Part shown: positions 45,866 to 54,314 of the stretch, piece after piece
Layout of the letters: the number at the start of each line of letters is the position of its first letter
How positions within the stretch are numbered: position 1 is the stretch's first letter
Assembly (NCBI GenBank): GCA_002389665.1
Contig: DGNO01000002.1
Span: 567,624 to 631,623 of the forward strand
DNA length: 64,000 bases
Source of the DNA: Rhodobiaceae bacterium UBA4490
GTDB lineage: Bacteria > Pseudomonadota > Alphaproteobacteria > Parvibaculales > Parvibaculaceae
Direction of reading: 5' to 3'
Position numbers and translations under genes: made by a program
The notes under the pieces: model-generated
What the model was told of the DNA's origin: nothing
The model's input: the letters and a program-made list of their open reading frames with translations, nothing else
Database searches by the model: none

Positions 45866-46306
45866 TCAGGAACAGCCGCGGCCCTGATAAATGCCCATCA
45901 GCGAGGTCCGGCGCAGCTGTGCGGCCTGAGCCCGTTCCTTGGCGCTTTGCTGGGCGGCCTGCTGGGTCGAGCCGAGGAACCCGCTGAGAACGGACGCCGC
46001 CGGCAAGGCCCGGCCGAGCGCTGCGCCCGCGCCGCCGTAAATCGCCGCCTGCTCGGCCACGGCAATGCCTGCGCCGGTGAGCTGGCCTTCGGTTTCGGCA
46101 GCGCCCGCCTCGCCGATAACCTGATCCATCGCGCCGATTTCACTGGCAAGCTGCGCGCAGTTCATGCTGGCGTCGCCCGGCTGCTGCACCTGCAAAGACT
46201 GCTGCTGCCCCGTGGTCTGGCAGGCGGCGAGCAAAAAAGCCGAGGCCAGAAGGCTGACCGCCGTTTTTACCGGGCGCCCTGCCGGTTGAGTTATTACGCG
46301 AACCAT
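45866..46306 (-). CDS. Small lipoprotein, Ala/Gln-rich
   Basis: 146 residues. A type II signal ends LLASAFLLAACQ, lipidated Cys about residue 29. The mature part has SMNCAQLASEIGAMDQVIGE, a Gly/Ala-rich stretch (IYGGAGAALGRALPAAS) that may insert in or contact a membrane, and a basic Gln-rich tail. GGAAGGGG precedes the ATG at 46306. No named family recognised; similar glycine-zipper-like lipoproteins are common in alphaproteobacteria. Confidence 0.7.
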   Translation of the reverse strand: MVRVITQPAGRPVKTAVSLLASAFLLAACQTTGQQQSLQVQQPGDASMNCAQLASEIGAMDQVIGEAGAAETEGQLTGAGIAVAEQAAIYGGAGAALGRALPAASVLSGFLGSTQQAAQQSAKERAQAAQLRRTSLMGIYQGRGCS

Positions 46307-46423
46307 ATCTATCCCCTTCCCTGCCGCCCGCAGCGCGGGCGGGTGACTGTCTGAAAGGGAGAGTGCCCAGAAGGGCAAAAGGGCGGAATGGTACAGATAT
46401 ACCAGGAGGCAAAAGAAAGCCGG

Positions 46424-48181
46424 TTAACCGGCCTTTGAGGATGCGTGAACAAGCTCGTCCAATATCTCGGCAAGGTGCGCGGCGCTGATGAGATGCCCCT
46501 CGCCTTCGAAGACGCGCAGGCTCGCGGGCGCGAAGCGGGCAATGCCTTCCCGCGCCTCTTCCAGCGGCACCTGCGTATCTTCCCCGCCCAGCCAGACATG
46601 GAGCGGACAGCGGATCTGCGTCGGGTCGAGCTGATAGCCGCCCGAGGCAAGCTCGCTTTCCCGGATCACCCCTTCCACCTGCAGGCTGAGAGAATCATAA
46701 AGCGCATCGAGAAGCTCTTCCGCCAAAGCGGGATCGGCTTTCAACCGCGCGGCATCGGCGGGTGCGCCCTGAAAGAAACGCTGCATCATGCCGCTCAGGA
46801 TTTTCCGCGAAAGCTTTTGCCGCAGAAGCTGCAGCGCGCCGCGCCGCAGCCAGCCATTGCGGATGAGGCTGCCGTAAAAAGAAAGCGCCGGATTGTTGCG
46901 GTAGTCTTTTTCAAGATGGACATCGATACGCGGCGCGGCGAGCCCGGCCCGCTCCACCCGCTCGCCAAGCTCGCTGGCCGCGGCAAGCACGAAGGGCGCC
47001 GCAGAGGCCGAGCCGTAAAGCAGAACCCGTTCAAGCCCCAGCGCATCCATGAAGACGCGCAGGTCTTTCGCAAAGCTCTGGATCGTCATGTGAGGATCGA
47101 AGGTGGAGCCGCCCGTTCCCGGCCGCTCCACACGGATAAGCCTGATGCCGCTGCGCTGCAGCGCCTCTGATTTGCGGCGGGGCAGAAAACTGCCCGTAAT
47201 GGCGGGCACGAGATTGAGCACGGGCGTGCCTCCCTGCGCGCCATATTCCCGGTAAGCAAGCTGGCGCCCATCCGGCAGCTCGACATAAAGCCGGGCATCG
47301 TCCTCGGGCGGGTTTTGCGGCGCGCCTGAAAGATGCGTGCCCAGCACCATGAGCTCCGCGACATGGCGGATGAGATCGCCCTGCCGGTTAAGGCCGAATT
47401 TTTCAAAGACGTTTGCCAGCTGATTGCGCGCGGTATTGGGCGAGATGCCGAGCGCGCGGGCGGCCTCTTTGAGCGCCAGGCCGCGCGTCAACTCGCCCAC
47501 AAGCCGCGCCTCGGCCGGAGAAAGGCCGAGAAGCGCAGCCGACAGCACCTCTTCATCGAAACTGAGCGCACGGGCGGGCATGAGAAAAACCGCCGCCGCT
47601 TCTTGACTGAGCGCAGCGGAAAACGGCAGGCCCGTTTCCGGCAGCCGCGCGCCGTCGAGCAGGAACCCGAAAACCGGCAAGGTGCCAGGCGCATGAATAT
47701 TGAGCCGCACCAGCCGGGCACCCGCGCCATCTTTTAGCGCCGCGAAAGCCTCCTCAAATGCGCTGCGGTCTTCGCGCGCGCTCCAGGAAAGCGCCGCGCC
47801 TTCTTCAAGCGCGCCTGCGAGGGGGCGAAGCTGCGCGGCCATCGCCTCGTTGAAAGTAAGAAGACGCCCGCGCCCATCGAGCGCCAGAAAAGCCGCAGGC
47901 GGCGGCTGCGCCCCGGATGCTTCGCTTTGCGCCATGCGTTCTTCGGCAAGGCGCGCGGCTTCTTCCAGATGGCGGGAAATTTCGGCGAGAAGGTCTTTGG
48001 GCAGGCTCTCTTCCTTGCGGTCCACAAGCTCGGTGAAACGCAAGAGGTCTTCCCAGTTTTCCGGATCGGCGGCATAGGCATAAAGACTGGCGATCACGTC
48101 GGAAAGAAGTGCATAAGGCGCGCGCGCCTCCTCTCCCTCGCCTAGGCCATGCGCCCTACCGCCTATCGGTGCGCTGCTCAT
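46424..48181 (-). CDS. Fusion of sensor-like region, LuxR HTH and alpha/beta-hydrolase
   Basis: 585 residues in three parts. Residues ~20-210 resemble a PAS-like sensor region (AFLALDGRGRLLTFNEAMAA). Residues ~219-275 are a LuxR-type HTH (LSPAEARLVGELTRG, AARALGISPNTARNQL, VFEKFGLNRQGDLI). Residues ~296-580 are an alpha/beta-hydrolase (RLIRVERPGTGGST, nucleophile region LLYGSASAAPF, LGGEDTQVP, GEGHL). The elbow is S-A-S-A-A rather than the usual GxSxG, with Ser393 the probable nucleophile; Asp and His candidates are present. It may couple ligand hydrolysis or binding to DNA control. The start overlaps a possible small upstream ORF. Confidence 0.8.
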   Translation of the reverse strand: MSSAPIGGRAHGLGEGEEARAPYALLSDVIASLYAYAADPENWEDLLRFTELVDRKEESLPKDLLAEISRHLEEAARLAEERMAQSEASGAQPPPAAFLALDGRGRLLTFNEAMAAQLRPLAGALEEGAALSWSAREDRSAFEEAFAALKDGAGARLVRLNIHAPGTLPVFGFLLDGARLPETGLPFSAALSQEAAAVFLMPARALSFDEEVLSAALLGLSPAEARLVGELTRGLALKEAARALGISPNTARNQLANVFEKFGLNRQGDLIRHVAELMVLGTHLSGAPQNPPEDDARLYVELPDGRQLAYREYGAQGGTPVLNLVPAITGSFLPRRKSEALQRSGIRLIRVERPGTGGSTFDPHMTIQSFAKDLRVFMDALGLERVLLYGSASAAPFVLAAASELGERVERAGLAAPRIDVHLEKDYRNNPALSFYGSLIRNGWLRRGALQLLRQKLSRKILSGMMQRFFQGAPADAARLKADPALAEELLDALYDSLSLQVEGVIRESELASGGYQLDPTQIRCPLHVWLGGEDTQVPLEEAREGIARFAPASLRVFEGEGHLISAAHLAEILDELVHASSKAG

Positions 48182-48276
48182 CCCCTCGTCTTACGCCCCC
48201 AGATGCGCCGCCTGACAATGGCGGCCAACACGAAGGCCAAGACTACGCAGAAAGAAAACGCCCTGCTACCCCGCAC
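48178..48276 (-). CDS. Possible 32-residue membrane peptide coupled to LuxR-hydrolase gene
   Basis: A GTG at 48276 opens a 32-codon frame (RAFSFCVVLAFVLAAIVRRR, then IWGRKTRG) whose TGA overlaps the ATG of the fusion gene as ATGA. It has one hydrophobic helix followed by a basic tail, a good pattern for a small inner-membrane protein. Against it: no clear ribosome site, and the gapR terminator lies directly upstream. It could be a chance frame. Confidence 0.3.
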   Translation of the reverse strand: MRGSRAFSFCVVLAFVLAAIVRRRIWGRKTRG

Positions 48277-48312
48277 CAAAACAAAAGGCCATCCCCTTCG
48301 GAACGGCCTTTT
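48277..48312 (-). terminator. Terminator after gapR
   Basis: On the minus strand AAAAGGCC and GGCCTTTT (48283-48290 and 48305-48312 on the plus strand) form the outer stem, with a weaker inner CC/GG pairing, followed by TTTTGTTTT-type sequence. It sits between gapR and the fusion gene. Confidence 0.7.
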
Positions 48313-48342
48313 AGAATAAGACAGCGCGAGAAGCCCCGGCGT

Positions 48343-48609
48343 TTAGCCCAGCATGCCCAGCGCGTGCAAATAAAGTTCCAGCACCGCTTCTTCTTCCTGG
48401 CGCTCGGCCTGATCTTTCTTGCGCAAAGAAATCACCTTGCGCATGACTTTGGTGTCGAAGCCATTTCCTTTGGCCTCCGCATAGACTTCCTTGATATCGG
48501 CGGCAATCGCAGCCTTTTCTTCTTCAAGGCGTTCGATCCGTTCGATATAGGCCCGCAATTGATCTTGGGCGATGGTCGTTGCGCCCGCAGGCGCGTTTCC
48601 GTCCGCCAT
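48343..48609 (-). CDS. gapR: GapR nucleoid-associated protein (DUF2312)
   Basis: 88 residues. The sequence [40 protein letters not shown] and [20 protein letters not shown] is the DUF2312/GapR family. GapR binds overtwisted DNA ahead of moving polymerases and is needed for chromosome replication in Caulobacter. Length and motifs are normal, and the basic DNA-binding region (LRKKDQAER) is present. It is followed by a terminator, and DUF1244 lies 130 bp upstream on the same strand. Confidence 0.93.
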   Translation of the reverse strand: MADGNAPAGATTIAQDQLRAYIERIERLEEEKAAIAADIKEVYAEAKGNGFDTKVMRKVISLRKKDQAERQEEEAVLELYLHALGMLG

Positions 48610-48739
48610 GAGGAAAGTCTCCGCTCGTCAAACTGGTACTGAAATTTAAGGAGCGGCAACATAGCGCCGCCGCCCTCCGCCCGCAAGCGCCGCTCAAGCG
48701 TAAAACGCCAGGGCTGCCGCAGATGCCGTCTAAGCCCTG

Positions 48740-49054
48740 CTATTGCCCATGTTTTTTCTGCGCCGCCTCGAAAGCGGCGATCTGTTCGGGGCTGGCTTTG
48801 GCCTGATATTTTTCTTTCCATTCGGCAAAGGGCATGCCGTAGACGATCTCACGCGCGTCCATCTTGTCGAGTGCGATGCCCTTTTCCTCCGCCGCTTCCT
48901 TGTACCAATCGGCCAGGCAATTGCGGCAAAAGCCGCCATGGATCATGAGATCGATATTCTGCACGTCCTTGCGTTCATCCAGATGCGCCAGAAGCCGGCG
49001 GAAGGCGGCGGCCTGCAATTCCGTTTCGGTCTGCTTGTCGATGTCCTTCGTCAT
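48740..49054 (-). CDS. DUF1244 protein
   Basis: 104 residues. The family signature is complete: FRRLLAHLDERKDVQNIDLM, HGGFCRNCLADWYKEAAEE, AREIVYGMPFAEWKEKYQ. Two cysteines (GFCRNC) and nearby His suggest metal binding; function is unknown. AAGGAG precedes the ATG. It lies 23 bp from the N-formylglutamate amidohydrolase gene on the same strand, so the two are probably co-transcribed. Confidence 0.87.
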   Translation of the reverse strand: MTKDIDKQTETELQAAAFRRLLAHLDERKDVQNIDLMIHGGFCRNCLADWYKEAAEEKGIALDKMDAREIVYGMPFAEWKEKYQAKASPEQIAAFEAAQKKHGQ

Positions 49055-49077
49055 GAGCGGCTCCTTTCAAATGATCC

Positions 49078-49932
49078 TTACCCGCGCGCCTCATGGCTGC
49101 GCGAGCCGAAATGCTGAACGCGGGCAACATCGCCGCGCTCCAGAATCGGGGTCAGCAGACGGGCAAGGCGGGCGGCCCATTCCGCCTGTCCTTCGCGCGC
49201 TGCGATCAAATCCTGGCGGATTTCGATCAGCGCATGGGCATAGCCGTTCACCGTGCCGTGCCGGTAAAGCGTATCGCCTTTCAAATAGCCGATATAGGGA
49301 AGATTGTCGCCGACGGTCAAACCGCCTTCCCTCGCAAAGCCTTCAAAAAGCGCTTCGGGCACACGGTGATCGCGGTCCCAGAGCACACCCGTATGCCAGG
49401 GCCGCTGCACCCCGCGCCAGGCCGGGGTGAAACTGTGAATGGAAATGATCACGGGCACATGGCCGCGCGCGCTTAAATGCTGAAGCGCGCCCGCAACGGC
49501 GCGGTGATAGGGCTGGTGAAAACGCGTCAGGCGGTTTTGAAATTCTTCTGCGTCCCGGTAAGGATCGACGAGCCGGTTCGCCGGCACGATCGCGCCATCG
49601 GAAAGTTTCATGACAAGGGTCGGATCATCCTCACCCCTGTTTAGATCGATGAGGAGGCGTGAATAGCGCCCGAGCAGCGCCGGAGCTTCCATCATCTCCG
49701 CAAGGCGCCGCGTCACTTCAGCCGCGCCGATGTCATAGGCGATGTGGCGGGAAAATTCTTCTTCCGCAAGCCCCAGCGTGCCATATCCTTCCGGCAAGGC
49801 GTTGGAGGCGTGATCGCAAAGCAAAAGCAGCCCGGTGCGGGCCGCGCCCTCGATCACTTCAACCGCGCCGTCGCGGCCCGGTTTCAAAGAGGCGGATTTC
49901 AGGATAGGAGAAGGCGGGGTTTCGGTCAGCAT
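49078..49932 (-). CDS. N-formylglutamate amidohydrolase family protein
   Basis: 284 residues. Motifs LLLCDHASNALPEGYGTLGL, HIAYDIGAAEVTRRLA, RLLIDLNRGEDDPTLV, IISIHSFTPAW and ALIEIRQDLI define the FGase family, which releases formate from N-formylglutamate in histidine breakdown or acts on related amides. No hut gene is nearby, so the substrate is uncertain. The ATG at 49932 is used; the much longer open frame runs into the divergent glycerate kinase gene. Confidence 0.86.
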   Translation of the reverse strand: MLTETPPSPILKSASLKPGRDGAVEVIEGAARTGLLLLCDHASNALPEGYGTLGLAEEEFSRHIAYDIGAAEVTRRLAEMMEAPALLGRYSRLLIDLNRGEDDPTLVMKLSDGAIVPANRLVDPYRDAEEFQNRLTRFHQPYHRAVAGALQHLSARGHVPVIISIHSFTPAWRGVQRPWHTGVLWDRDHRVPEALFEGFAREGGLTVGDNLPYIGYLKGDTLYRHGTVNGYAHALIEIRQDLIAAREGQAEWAARLARLLTPILERGDVARVQHFGSRSHEARG

Positions 49933-49975
49933 GGCCGCAATATAATCACGCCGCGCGCCAAGGAGAACGGGGCCA

Positions 49976-51256
49976 ATGGCTTTTCTGGAAGACCCGGCTG
50001 TTTTTTTACCGCGCCTTTTCGCGCGCGCCATTGCCCGTGTGCAGCCCGAAACCTGCCTGCCGCCGCATCTTCCCGCCTTGGCCCCCAACAAAAAGTTGAT
50101 CGTGCTCGGCGCAGGTAAAGCTGCCTCCGCCATGGCGCTCGCCGTGGAAAAGGCTTACGCGGACCACCCCTCTTTAAGCGGCCTCGTCATCACGCGCTAC
50201 GGGCACGCGCTGCCCACCGCCCGCATCCGCACGGTGGAAGCTGCCCATCCCGTGCCCGATACCGCCGGCCTTGCCGCCACACAGGAACTGCTTGCCCTGG
50301 CCCGCGAGGCCGGGCCGGAGGATTTCGTTCTCATGCTACTTTCCGGCGGCGGCTCAGCACTGATGACCGCGCCCATCGATGGTGTTTCCTTTGAAGAAAA
50401 ACAGGCGCTGACCCGCGCGCTCCTGCGCTCTGGCGCGCCCATTCAGGACATCAACAAGGTGCGGGCGCAATTTTCTAAAGTAAAAGGCGGGCGCCTTGCC
50501 GCCGCGATCAATGCCCCCGCCCTCACCCTCGCCATTTCCGATGTGGCAGGGGACGATCCTGCCGCCATCGCCTCCGGCCCCACGGTGCCGGCTAAAGGGA
50601 CACGCGAGGATGCCCTTGCCATTTTAAAGACGCGGGGCCTTCTCACGCCCGTCCTTCAAAAAGCGCTGGAAGAAGCGCCGGAGGCCCCGCGTGCGAGCGA
50701 TCCTGCCTTCAAGAACAAACGCTATGAAATTGTCGCCGCTCCCAAAGATGCGCTCGCTGCCGCCGCAGAGGAAGCGCGCGCGGCGGGGCTGGGCGTCACA
50801 TTGCTTGGCGATGCGCTGGAAGGCGAAGCGCGCGATCTTGCCCGCGCCCATGCAAAGCTTGCGCTTGCCCATAAAGGGCCGCCGCAGCTTTTTCTTTCCG
50901 GCGGGGAAGTGACGGTGACGATGGACAAAGACGCCGTGCCCAGCAATGGCGGGCCCAACCAGGAATATGCCCTGGCGCTCGCCCTTGCCCTTGAAGGCGC
51001 GCCCGGCATCTTCGCCCTTGCCGGGGACACGGACGGCAATGATGGCGGCAGCGGCGACAAGGACGACCCGGCCGGCGCGCTTATCACGCCTGAAACACTC
51101 GCGCGCGGCGCGGCAAGCGGCCTGAGCGGGGAAGAAGCGCTCTCCCGCCATGCCTCGGGCGATTTTCTGCGCGCGGCGCAGGCGCTTCTCACCCCCGGCC
51201 CCACTTTTACGAATGTGAACGATTTCCGCGCTATTCTCGTCCTTCCCAGCCGTTGA
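49976..51256 (+). CDS. Glycerate 2-kinase (MOFRL family; TtuD/GckA-like)
   Basis: 426 residues. The GckA-type glycerate kinase fold: LIVLGAGKAASAMALAVE, AHPVPDTAG, LLSGGGSAL, INKVRAQFSKVKGGRLA, LSGGEVTVT and GDTDGNDGGSGDKDDPAGA. Family members phosphorylate D-glycerate to 2-phosphoglycerate; older annotations call them hydroxypyruvate reductase. AAGGAGA precedes the ATG. It is followed after 26 bp by DUF1036 and pyk, so glycerate could enter lower glycolysis next to pyk (inference). Confidence 0.87.
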   Translation: MAFLEDPAVFLPRLFARAIARVQPETCLPPHLPALAPNKKLIVLGAGKAASAMALAVEKAYADHPSLSGLVITRYGHALPTARIRTVEAAHPVPDTAGLAATQELLALAREAGPEDFVLMLLSGGGSALMTAPIDGVSFEEKQALTRALLRSGAPIQDINKVRAQFSKVKGGRLAAAINAPALTLAISDVAGDDPAAIASGPTVPAKGTREDALAILKTRGLLTPVLQKALEEAPEAPRASDPAFKNKRYEIVAAPKDALAAAAEEARAAGLGVTLLGDALEGEARDLARAHAKLALAHKGPPQLFLSGGEVTVTMDKDAVPSNGGPNQEYALALALALEGAPGIFALAGDTDGNDGGSGDKDDPAGALITPETLARGAASGLSGEEALSRHASGDFLRAAQALLTPGPTFTNVNDFRAILVLPSR

Positions 51257-51282
51257 GTCGCGCCTAATTCAGAGTTCCCCTG

Positions 51283-51753
51283 ATGTTTTCCCTGCCCGCA
51301 AGGTTTCCTTATTCCGCCGCGTCTCTTGCGGGCGCGCTCATCATCGTTCTTTCGGCGGCGCATCCGGCACAGGCAGATCTCAGCGTTTGCAACCGCCTTG
51401 CCGTGCCGCTTTCCGCAGCGCTCGGTTATCATGACGGGCAGGACTGGGTGTCGGAAGGCTGGTGGCAGCTGGCGCCTAAAAGCTGTACAAAGCTGCTCGC
51501 AGGCAAGCTCACCGCCCGGTTCTATTATCTTCATGCCGTCGATACGCGCGAAGGACGGGTCTGGGGCGGGTCTGCCCCCTTGTGCATTTCGCCCACCGCC
51601 TTCACCATCAAAGGCAGGTCGGACTGCACCGGGCGCGGCTATGCGCGCGCCGGTTTTCATGAAGTTGATACCGGCACCGCGCTAGACTGGCGTCTCGACA
51701 TTCCTTTCTCCGCCCGCAGCCAGGGCAATAAGCCGGAACCGAAAGACAGGTAA
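51283..51753 (+). CDS. Secreted DUF1036 protein
   Basis: 156 residues. A signal peptide (LAGALIIVLSAAHPAQA) precedes a DUF1036 domain: DLSVCNRLAVPLSAALGYHD, WVSEGWWQLAPKSCTKLLAG, and a later Cys pair (PLCISPTAF, RSDCTGRGY), giving four cysteines that probably form disulfides. Function unknown. In many Rhizobiales a DUF1036 gene stands directly before pyk, as here (4 bp). Confidence 0.85.
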   Translation: MFSLPARFPYSAASLAGALIIVLSAAHPAQADLSVCNRLAVPLSAALGYHDGQDWVSEGWWQLAPKSCTKLLAGKLTARFYYLHAVDTREGRVWGGSAPLCISPTAFTIKGRSDCTGRGYARAGFHEVDTGTALDWRLDIPFSARSQGNKPEPKDR

Positions 51754-51757
51754 AAAC

Positions 51758-53191
51758 ATGCGCCGCCGTAACGTAAAGATCCTTGCGACCCTTGGCCCGG
51801 CAACGAACACGCCCGAGCGCATCCGCGCGCTGCACGATGCCGGAGCCGATGCCTTCCGCCTCAACATGAGCCATCTGGACCATGAAGGGCTGAAAAAGAT
51901 GCATGGCTATCTGCGCCAGGTGGAAGCGGAAGTCGGCCGGCCCATCGGCATTCTGGTGGACCTGCAAGGCCCCAAACTGCGCGTCGGCAAATTCGCAAAC
52001 GGCCCGGTGGAGCTGAAAGAAGGGGCAAGCTTCCGCCTCGACCTCGATCCTGCGCCGGGCGATGTCACGCGGGTGAACCTGCCGCATCCGGAAATTTTCG
52101 CCGCCATTGCGCCCGGCCGCAATCTGCTGCTCGATGACGGGCGCATCCGCCTTGAAGTGAAGGAAGCCGAAGCCGATTACGCCGTCACGAAAGTCCTACA
52201 AGGCGGCGTGCTCTCCGACCGCAAGGGCGTCAACCTGCCCGATGCGACGCTCGGTCTTTCCGCGCTGTCGGACAAGGACCGCGCGGACCTTGAAGCCGCG
52301 CTCTCGCTCGGCATCGACTGGCTGGCGCTTTCCTTCATTCAGCGCCCGGACGATGTTGCCGAAGCGCGCAAGCTTGCGCGCGGGCGTGCGGCCATTATCG
52401 CGAAAATCGAAAAGCCCAACGCGCTGACCGAGCTTGACGGCATTCTCGATCTTGCCGACGGGCTCATGGTGGCGCGCGGGGACCTTGGCGTCGAACTGCC
52501 GATCGAACAGGTGCCCGGCTGGCAAAAGCGCATCACGCGCCTTGCCCGCAAGGCCGGCAAGCCCGTGGTCGTCGCAACACAGATGCTGGAATCCATGATC
52601 TCCTCGCCCATGCCGACCCGCGCGGAAGTCTCGGATGTGGCAACCGCCGTCTTTGAAGGCGCGGACGCCATCATGCTTTCGGCTGAATCGGCGGCAGGCG
52701 ATTATCCCATCGAGGCGGTGGAGATGATGAACCGCATCGCCGTGGAGGTAGAAGACGATCCAAACTATTCCTCCATCATTTACGGCCAGCGCACGGAGCC
52801 TGAAGCAACGAGCGCCGATGCGATTTCCGCCGCCGCCCACACCGTTGCCGACACGCTCAATGCCGCCGCCATCGTCTGCTGGACAAATTCCGGCTCGACC
52901 GGTATCCGCGCCGCGCGCGAGCGCCCGCAATTTCCCATCATCGCGCTGACCCCGATCACCGAGACCGCCCGGCGCCTTGCGCTTGTCTGGGGACTGCACT
53001 GCGTTCTCACAGAAGATGCGCAGAACCTTGACGATGTGGTGGACCGCGCCTGCCGCATCGCTTTTAGGGAAGGCTTTGCCCAGCGCGGCCAGCGCATCAT
53101 CATCACCGCAGGCGTGCCGCTCGGCACGCCCGGCGCCACGAACATGCTGCGCGTGGCCTTTGTGGGGGAAAAAGGCGGCATGGTCGGCTGA
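51758..53191 (+). CDS. pyk: Pyruvate kinase
   Basis: 477 residues. Converts phosphoenolpyruvate and ADP to pyruvate and ATP. Motifs: KILATLGPATNTPERIRAL, FRLNMSHLDHEG, DLQGPKLRVG, IIAKIEKPNAL, MVARGDLGVELP, VVATQMLESMI and MLSAESAAGDYP. The effector-binding C-terminal domain is present. It shares an operon with glycerate kinase and DUF1036, and is convergent with a hydrolase gene 38 bp away. Confidence 0.96.
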   Translation: MRRRNVKILATLGPATNTPERIRALHDAGADAFRLNMSHLDHEGLKKMHGYLRQVEAEVGRPIGILVDLQGPKLRVGKFANGPVELKEGASFRLDLDPAPGDVTRVNLPHPEIFAAIAPGRNLLLDDGRIRLEVKEAEADYAVTKVLQGGVLSDRKGVNLPDATLGLSALSDKDRADLEAALSLGIDWLALSFIQRPDDVAEARKLARGRAAIIAKIEKPNALTELDGILDLADGLMVARGDLGVELPIEQVPGWQKRITRLARKAGKPVVVATQMLESMISSPMPTRAEVSDVATAVFEGADAIMLSAESAAGDYPIEAVEMMNRIAVEVEDDPNYSSIIYGQRTEPEATSADAISAAAHTVADTLNAAAIVCWTNSGSTGIRAARERPQFPIIALTPITETARRLALVWGLHCVLTEDAQNLDDVVDRACRIAFREGFAQRGQRIIITAGVPLGTPGATNMLRVAFVGEKGGMVG

Positions 53192-53229
53192 GTCCCGCCG
53201 CCTCTTTTCTTTAGCGGAGCCCGGATCTT

Positions 53230-54231
53230 TTAGCGAGCTTCAGGCGCCTCGATCTCGTGGAGGCCGGGGCGCAGCGCCCCGCCCGTTGCCAGGCGCGAAA
53301 GCGCCTCGCGCACCACATCCCCATGCACATGATGGGGCATATGGCCCGTGCCTTTCAGCTTGATCAGTTCCGATCCCTCGATCTGCTCATGCAGCACATA
53401 GGAATGGATTTTGGCGCGCACCGTCCGGTCGCGGTTGCCGGTCAGAATGATGGTGGGGACGGAAATCTCGCCATAGCGTTTCGACTGGCGGGCAAGATGG
53501 GATTTGAGATTGCCCGTATCCTCGCTATTCGCCTTGAAATTGGCCGGGCGGAAAAGCAGCGGCAGACCAATATCCGCACCGAACCCTTCGGGCGCGGGAT
53601 CGGGCGCAAAATTCCCCGCGATCCCGGCTTGCGAGAGAAACCGCCCGCCCGGCACCGCAAGCGTGCGCGCAAAAAGCCCGCCGATGAGAGGCGTGCGCAC
53701 AACCGAATGATACCAGGCGACCCCGCCCTCCCAGGGATGCGTCGCCCCGGACATGACAAGGACACCGGCAAGGTTTTCCGGAAAATGCAGCGCATAGGCC
53801 GCCGCCACCGCCCCGCCCCAGGAATGGCCGAGCACCACGGCCTTTTCGATGCCGAGTTTGAGAAGCGCATCGCGGATCAGTTCCGCCTGGCGGGCCGGGT
53901 CGTGAATATCCTCGATACCGGGCCGCTCACTCCAGCCATGGCCGGGCCTGTCGAAAGCAAGCACCCGGTGCTCCTTGGCAAGGCCGGGAAAAATAGAGAC
54001 CATAAAATCGCGCAGGTTCCCGCTCGCCCCGTGAATGAGGACGATCGGCACGCCCTTGCCGCCGCCTTCCGGCACCGCTTCCACATAATGAAGCCGCGCG
54101 CCCTTCACCTCGACGAACTTGCCGAGCGGGGGGAATTTCTCCGCCGCCTGCCCGTTCATGAAAGCGGAATAGGCAAAAGCGGCAATCAGAAGCGCGCCAA
54201 GCGCGCCGGCAATCCAGAAAAGAAACGACAC
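53230..54231 (-). CDS. Membrane-anchored alpha/beta-hydrolase
   Basis: 333 residues. An N-terminal helix (LFWIAGALGALLIAAFAYS) anchors it, followed by the hydrolase fold: LIHGASGNLRDFM, AFDRPGHGWSERPG, nucleophile GHSWGGAVAAAYA, acid TGNRDRTVRAK and His GTGHMPHHVH. It resembles haloalkane-dehalogenase/epoxide-hydrolase-like and lipase-like members; substrate unknown. Not obviously close to the 38-kb/58-kb pair. Confidence 0.83.
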   Translation of the reverse strand: MSFLFWIAGALGALLIAAFAYSAFMNGQAAEKFPPLGKFVEVKGARLHYVEAVPEGGGKGVPIVLIHGASGNLRDFMVSIFPGLAKEHRVLAFDRPGHGWSERPGIEDIHDPARQAELIRDALLKLGIEKAVVLGHSWGGAVAAAYALHFPENLAGVLVMSGATHPWEGGVAWYHSVVRTPLIGGLFARTLAVPGGRFLSQAGIAGNFAPDPAPEGFGADIGLPLLFRPANFKANSEDTGNLKSHLARQSKRYGEISVPTIILTGNRDRTVRAKIHSYVLHEQIEGSELIKLKGTGHMPHHVHGDVVREALSRLATGGALRPGLHEIEAPEAR

Positions 54232-54314
54232 ATCAAACCCCTGCGCTCACTCTGCCTTTCGGGCAGCATCACCGGTCATCACTGAAGTGAGAGTATAGGA
54301 CGGCGGCGCAGCGC

